Origin: an uncultured Spirochaetaceae bacterium | GTDB lineage: Bacteria; Spirochaetota; Spirochaetia; Sphaerochaetales; Sphaerochaetaceae | NCBI GenBank assembly: GCA_946414625.1 | Contig: CAMKPI010000063.1 | Location: 1-8,330 of the forward strand | Direction of reading: 5' to 3' | Length of the DNA: 8,330 bases | In this document: piece after piece, positions 5,930 through 8,330 of the stretch | Layout: the number at the start of each line of letters is the position of its first letter | How positions within the stretch are numbered: position 1 is the first letter of the stretch | Made by a program: the position numbers and the translations under genes | Notes under the pieces: model-generated | Told to the model about the DNA's origin: nothing | Seen by the model: only the letters and a program-made list of their open reading frames with translations | Databases searched by the model: none

Positions 5930-6856
5930 ATGGAAATAGAAGAAGTGAGAAGACGTTTGGAAATCGGTTTTATGCAGAATTTGTCGTTGGAGGAAAGGGA
6001 TTATTACGTGAAAGGCGGCTTCACTTCACGGGAGGCGGCGGAGGCCCACCCTGGGTCAAGGATTCGTGAAACGGATGTGCGGGATGCTTTGGAATGGTTG
6101 AAGGCAAGCCCGGAAAACAAAATCTGGTGGTACGGAAGCGAATGCTATCCGGTTTTTGGAGACATCCGCGGTCCGTTGCCGTATATGCTTTTCCTGAACG
6201 GAAATGCACCTGATTATCCGGCTTTGCGGCTGTCGGTTGTCGGGACGCGCCGGGCAGACAATATGGGGCTTCAGTCGGCTTACATGCTGGGGCTTGAGGC
6301 GGGAGTGAACGGGGTGGAGGTGGTCTCCGGTCTGGCGGACGGGTGCGACCAGGCGTCCCTTTCCGGAGCGGCAGACGCGGGGTGCGCATGCTTTGCCGTT
6401 TTGGGTTGCGGACTGGCCGTGGACTATCCGAGATACACCGGCGCGTTGAAGAAAAGAATTGCACGTTCCGGCGGGGCGGTGATGAGTCAGTTTCCGCCGC
6501 ACAGTCCGGGGTATCCGTCTAATTTTCCTATCCGAAACATCGTTATTGCTGCGATGGGTGATGCCGCAATCGTTGTGCAGGCTCCATCCCGATCCGGCGC
6601 GCTTATCACGACCCGCTATGCCCTGGAGCTGAACAAGGATGTGTATGTGTCTCGTTCAGGTATCGGGGATAGGTTCAACAGGGCAGGCTCCCGCGCCCTG
6701 GCGGAAAGCGGAGCGCGGGTGGTGTCCTCCGTGAGGGGAATATGGAGCGTTCCTCTGTCGGTTCGCGAGATCTCCGGAGAAGAGGAAAAGAGAATTGCAG
6801 AAGGCTTTGAATGCAGGTTCGGCAACAAGACATATATTGTAGAGAAGAATTATTAA
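5930..6856 (+). CDS. dprA: DNA processing protein DprA/Smf
   Basis: This 308-residue protein is a DprA/Smf family member. DprA binds incoming single-stranded DNA and loads RecA onto it during natural transformation or related uptake. The Rossmann-fold marks appear in order: LSVVGTRRA (101-109), VVSGLADGCDQASLSGA (131-147), AVLGCGLAVDYP (156-167), FPIRNIVIA (199-207) and RSGALITTRYALE (221-233). Residues 1-95 form a short N-terminal region ending in the family-like YPVFGDIRGPLPYMLFLNG. There is no C-terminal winged-helix domain; the protein stops about 40 residues after the fold. Some motifs are divergent: the usual GIDAxAHxG reads GCDQASLSG, losing its His, and the VPGS/GTN stretch reads VSRSG...RFN. 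GGAGG at 5921-5925 supports ATG 5930. It stands alone on its promoter, with hslV 252 nt downstream. The family call is secure; retention of full activity is not. Confidence 0.92.
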   Translation: MEIEEVRRRLEIGFMQNLSLEERDYYVKGGFTSREAAEAHPGSRIRETDVRDALEWLKASPENKIWWYGSECYPVFGDIRGPLPYMLFLNGNAPDYPALRLSVVGTRRADNMGLQSAYMLGLEAGVNGVEVVSGLADGCDQASLSGAADAGCACFAVLGCGLAVDYPRYTGALKKRIARSGGAVMSQFPPHSPGYPSNFPIRNIVIAAMGDAAIVVQAPSRSGALITTRYALELNKDVYVSRSGIGDRFNRAGSRALAESGARVVSSVRGIWSVPLSVREISGEEEKRIAEGFECRFGNKTYIVEKNY

Positions 6857-6942
6857 GATAGAGGAAGATTATTGAGAGAAACTTTTTGAGGCTGCCTCGA
6901 AAAAAAGCAGTGCTGATAAACAGCAATAATGCCTATGAAATG

Positions 6943-6971
6943 TTGACTGTTTTAATGATAAGATGTATACT
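6943..6971 (+). promoter_or_regulatory. Sigma70-type promoter of hslVU
   Basis: A -35 TTGACT (6943-6948) and a -10 TATACT (6966-6971) are separated by exactly 17 nt, each one base from consensus. No heat-shock CIRCE element is visible nearby. Transcription should start near 6978, about 130 nt before the hslV start. Confidence 0.65.
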
Positions 6972-7020
6972 GGATTTGTCGTTGGTGCTCGTTTGTTGTT
7001 ATATTGTTTTGGGCAGGTGT

Positions 7021-7050
7021 CCGTTTTCCGCGTCGCGGGACGGTCTTTTT
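7021..7050 (+). terminator. Terminator-like hairpin in the hslV leader (possible attenuator)
   Basis: CCGT (7021-7024) pairs with ACGG (7040-7043), and CCGC (7028-7031) pairs with GCGG (7035-7038) over a GTC loop, with a small internal loop of TTT against G. TCTTTTT follows at 7044-7050. It lies after the promoter and before hslV, so it would act as an attenuator rather than end dprA alone. The stem is interrupted, so the call is tentative. Confidence 0.35.
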
Positions 7051-7097
7051 CCGGCTGATGAGCGGAGATGCGCGGCATAGGCGCGGCGGACCCTTCA

Positions 7098-7103
7098 AAG
7101 GAG
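7098..7103 (+). promoter_or_regulatory. Ribosome binding site that decides the hslV start
   Basis: AAGGAG lies 2 nt before ATG 7106 but 5 nt before ATG 7109. The spacing favours the second ATG, which gives the short leader peptide MSFRG before the catalytic Thr. Confidence 0.6.
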
Positions 7104-7108
7104 AGATG

Positions 7109-7642
7109 ATGAGCTTTAGAGGTACTACGATAATTGCTGTGAAGCACAACGGGCATGTTGCGATTGCGGGCGACGGGCAGGTGACGAACGGCGACACTGT
7201 GATGAAGGGAAACGCGCGCAAAGTGTCCCGGATAAATAACGGCAAGGTGGTCGTGGGGTTCGCGGGAGGAACTGCAGACGCTTTCACGCTTCGGGAGTTG
7301 CTGGAGAAAAAACTTGCCGAGGATAACGGGGACTTGACCCGCGCCGCGGTGGATCTTGCAAAGGAATGGAGGATGAGCCGGGAACTGCGCCGGCTTGAGG
7401 CGATGATGCTTGTGACTGACGGTGAGAGAATTTTTCTTATCACCGGAAACGGAGATGTGTTGCAGCCGGAATACGACGCGATAGGAATCGGAAGCGGCGG
7501 AAACTATGCCACAGCGGCGGCGCGCGCGTATCTGGATGCGAAGGCGGAGCTGTCCGCAAAGGAAATTGCGCTGAAGGCTCTGGAGATTGCGTCTTCAATC
7601 TGCATATATACCGATAACCAGTTCCTTGTGGAGGAGATTTGA
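7109..7642 (+). CDS. hslV: HslV peptidase subunit of the HslUV ATP-dependent protease
   Basis: HslV (ClpQ) is a threonine peptidase that stacks as two hexamers and degrades proteins unfolded by HslU in the cytoplasm. From ATG 7109 the product has 177 residues, the usual size. A five-residue leader MSFRG precedes Thr6-Thr7 in TTIIAVKHNG; Thr6 should become the N-terminal nucleophile after processing. The similar short leader of Bacillus ClpQ supports this. Further marks are GDGQVT (21-26), Lys38 in NARKV (matching E. coli Lys33), GFAGGTADAFTL (50-61), AKEWR (84-88), LITGNGDVLQP (110-120), IGSGGNYATAAARA (127-140) and the C-terminal ICIYTDNQ (164-171). The frame stays open upstream to 7004, but that part is unlike HslV. 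hslU begins 2 nt after the stop, so the two are one operon. Confidence 0.97.
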   Translation: MSFRGTTIIAVKHNGHVAIAGDGQVTNGDTVMKGNARKVSRINNGKVVVGFAGGTADAFTLRELLEKKLAEDNGDLTRAAVDLAKEWRMSRELRRLEAMMLVTDGERIFLITGNGDVLQPEYDAIGIGSGGNYATAAARAYLDAKAELSAKEIALKALEIASSICIYTDNQFLVEEI

Positions 7643-7644
7643 CA

Positions 7645-8330
7645 ATGAATGAGATAATAAGTGTTGGACCCGGATCGGGCGGAGCGCTTCCTTCGAAAAC
7701 GGCAGCTGCGGAGAAAACGTACAACCTTGACCAGATGAAGCCGCGGGAGATTGTGGCGGAGCTTGACAAGTATATAATAGGTCAGACCGGTGCCAAGAAG
7801 ACTATTGCTGTGGCGATTCGCAACAGGACCCGCCGTAAAAGGCTTCCGGACAATATTCGCGAAGAGGTCTATCCGAAGAACATCATCATGATAGGTCCCA
7901 CCGGAGTCGGAAAGACCGAGATTGCCCGCCGTATTGCGCGTCTTGCAAAAGCGCCGTTTATCAAGGTGGAGGCCACGAAATTTACCGAGGTGGGCTATGT
8001 GGGACGCGATGTGGAGTCCATGGTGAAGGATCTGATGTCCTCCGCTGTGTCCATGGTGCGCAAGGAGATGGCCGAGGAGAACGAGTCCAAGATCCGCTCT
8101 ATTGTGGAGGACAGGCTTATGGCAGCCTTGATTCCCGGGGTTCAGAAGAACAAGAATGCCGATCCCGAGTTCGAGGCCGCGAGGGTGAAGGTCCGTGAGG
8201 ATACGCTGGAGCGATTGCGCCGCGGAGAGCTGGAAGACAGGGAGATTGAGATCTCTGTGGATGTGCATCCCAGGTTCGAGATTGGAATGATGGGCTCTTC
8301 CATTGAGGATCTGCAGAGCACCCTGGGGTC
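7645..8330 (+). CDS. hslU: HslU AAA+ unfoldase subunit of the HslUV protease, 3'-truncated by the window end
   Basis: HslU (ClpY) is the hexameric AAA+ ATPase that unfolds substrates and feeds them to HslV. The frame is open from ATG 7645 to the window end (228 codons plus 2 bases). Visible marks are PREIVAELDKYIIGQ (33-47), the Walker A GPTGVGKT (84-91), KVEATKFTEVGYVGRD (107-122) with the pore loop GYVG at 117-120, then the start of the family-specific I domain from about residue 132. Walker B and the sensor motifs lie beyond the window. Residues 1-27 form a Gly/Ser/Ala-rich extension that E. coli HslU lacks. ATG 7645 is favoured by GGAGGAG at 7630-7636 inside the end of hslV. The internal ATG at 7735, which would remove the extension, has no ribosome site. 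The start is 2 nt after the hslV stop. Confidence 0.96.
   Translation, partial: MNEIISVGPGSGGALPSKTAAAEKTYNLDQMKPREIVAELDKYIIGQTGAKKTIAVAIRNRTRRKRLPDNIREEVYPKNIIMIGPTGVGKTEIARRIARLAKAPFIKVEATKFTEVGYVGRDVESMVKDLMSSAVSMVRKEMAEENESKIRSIVEDRLMAALIPGVQKNKNADPEFEAARVKVREDTLERLRRGELEDREIEISVDVHPRFEIGMMGSSIEDLQSTLG

Larger units (their letters stand above)
6857..7108 (+). other. dprA-hslV intergenic region and hslVU leader
   Basis: This 252-nt gap has no supported gene. It holds an imperfect 21-bp palindrome (6883-6903), a TGCTG/CAGCA hairpin (6911-6925), a strong promoter (6943-6971), and a leader of about 130 nt with a terminator-like hairpin (7021-7050). I see no convincing intrinsic terminator directly after dprA, so some readthrough into hslV is possible. 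Confidence 0.7.

Noticed and set aside
6883..6910. Intrinsic terminator of dprA
   Set aside because: The stem is followed by an A-run rather than a T-run on both strands, so it does not fit a Rho-independent terminator.
7004..7108. Earlier start for hslV at 7004 or 7106
   Set aside because: The extra residues are unrelated to HslV, would bury the catalytic Thr, and ATG 7109 has better spacing to AAGGAG.
7504..8268. Long open frame on the minus strand opposite hslV and hslU
   Set aside because: It lies antisense to two certain genes, has a His/Leu-rich composition typical of a reverse frame, and matches no family I know.

Overview
The window reads as a compact stretch of a bacterial chromosome with five complete and two edge-truncated protein genes. 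I infer a spirochaete, probably Treponema or a relative, with moderate confidence. The reasons are the tandem pair of CNNM/TlyC-type CBS proteins, a dprA gene close to hslVU, and the style of the PflX-like radical-SAM gene. The DNA is moderately GC-rich except for an AT-rich promoter zone near 5790-5880. I saw no rRNA or tRNA gene, no transposase, no phage gene and no cas gene.

Layout. Left block, plus strand: the C-terminal part of a MATE-like multispanning membrane protein fused to a cytosolic HATPase (anti-sigma/histidine-kinase type) domain (1-1448), followed after 15 nt by a PflX-like radical-SAM protein (1464-2666) that carries an unusual in-frame insertion of about 75 residues. A short convergent gap (2667-2828) holds two copies of a 55-bp tandem repeat. 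Middle block, minus strand: two CNNM/CBS-domain proteins that overlap by 4 nt (5353 down to 2829), probably one operon read from a strong promoter near 5573-5601 through an untranslated leader of about 210 nt. Next comes a 576-nt divergent intergenic region with three copies of a 32-nt repeat at a spacing of about 67 nt, lying between two opposing sigma70-type promoters. Right block, plus strand: a divergent dprA (5930-6856), then a separate promoter and leader, then hslV (7109-7642) and the first 228 codons of hslU (7645 to the window end).

How the genes work together. HslV (peptidase) and HslU (AAA+ unfoldase) form one ATP-dependent protease and are spaced for translational coupling. The two CNNM proteins are probably produced together and may form a heteromeric divalent-cation (Mg2+/Co2+) transporter, because only the downstream one keeps the C-terminal CorC_HlyC domain. 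DprA loads RecA onto incoming single-stranded DNA. The transporter-HATPase fusion and the radical-SAM gene are probably co-transcribed, but I cannot assign them a shared pathway.

The points most worth a second look are the in-frame repeat-like insertion in the radical-SAM gene, the 32-nt repeat array between divergent promoters, the MATE-HATPase fusion, and the two long structured leaders. I did not find a clear new multi-gene system.
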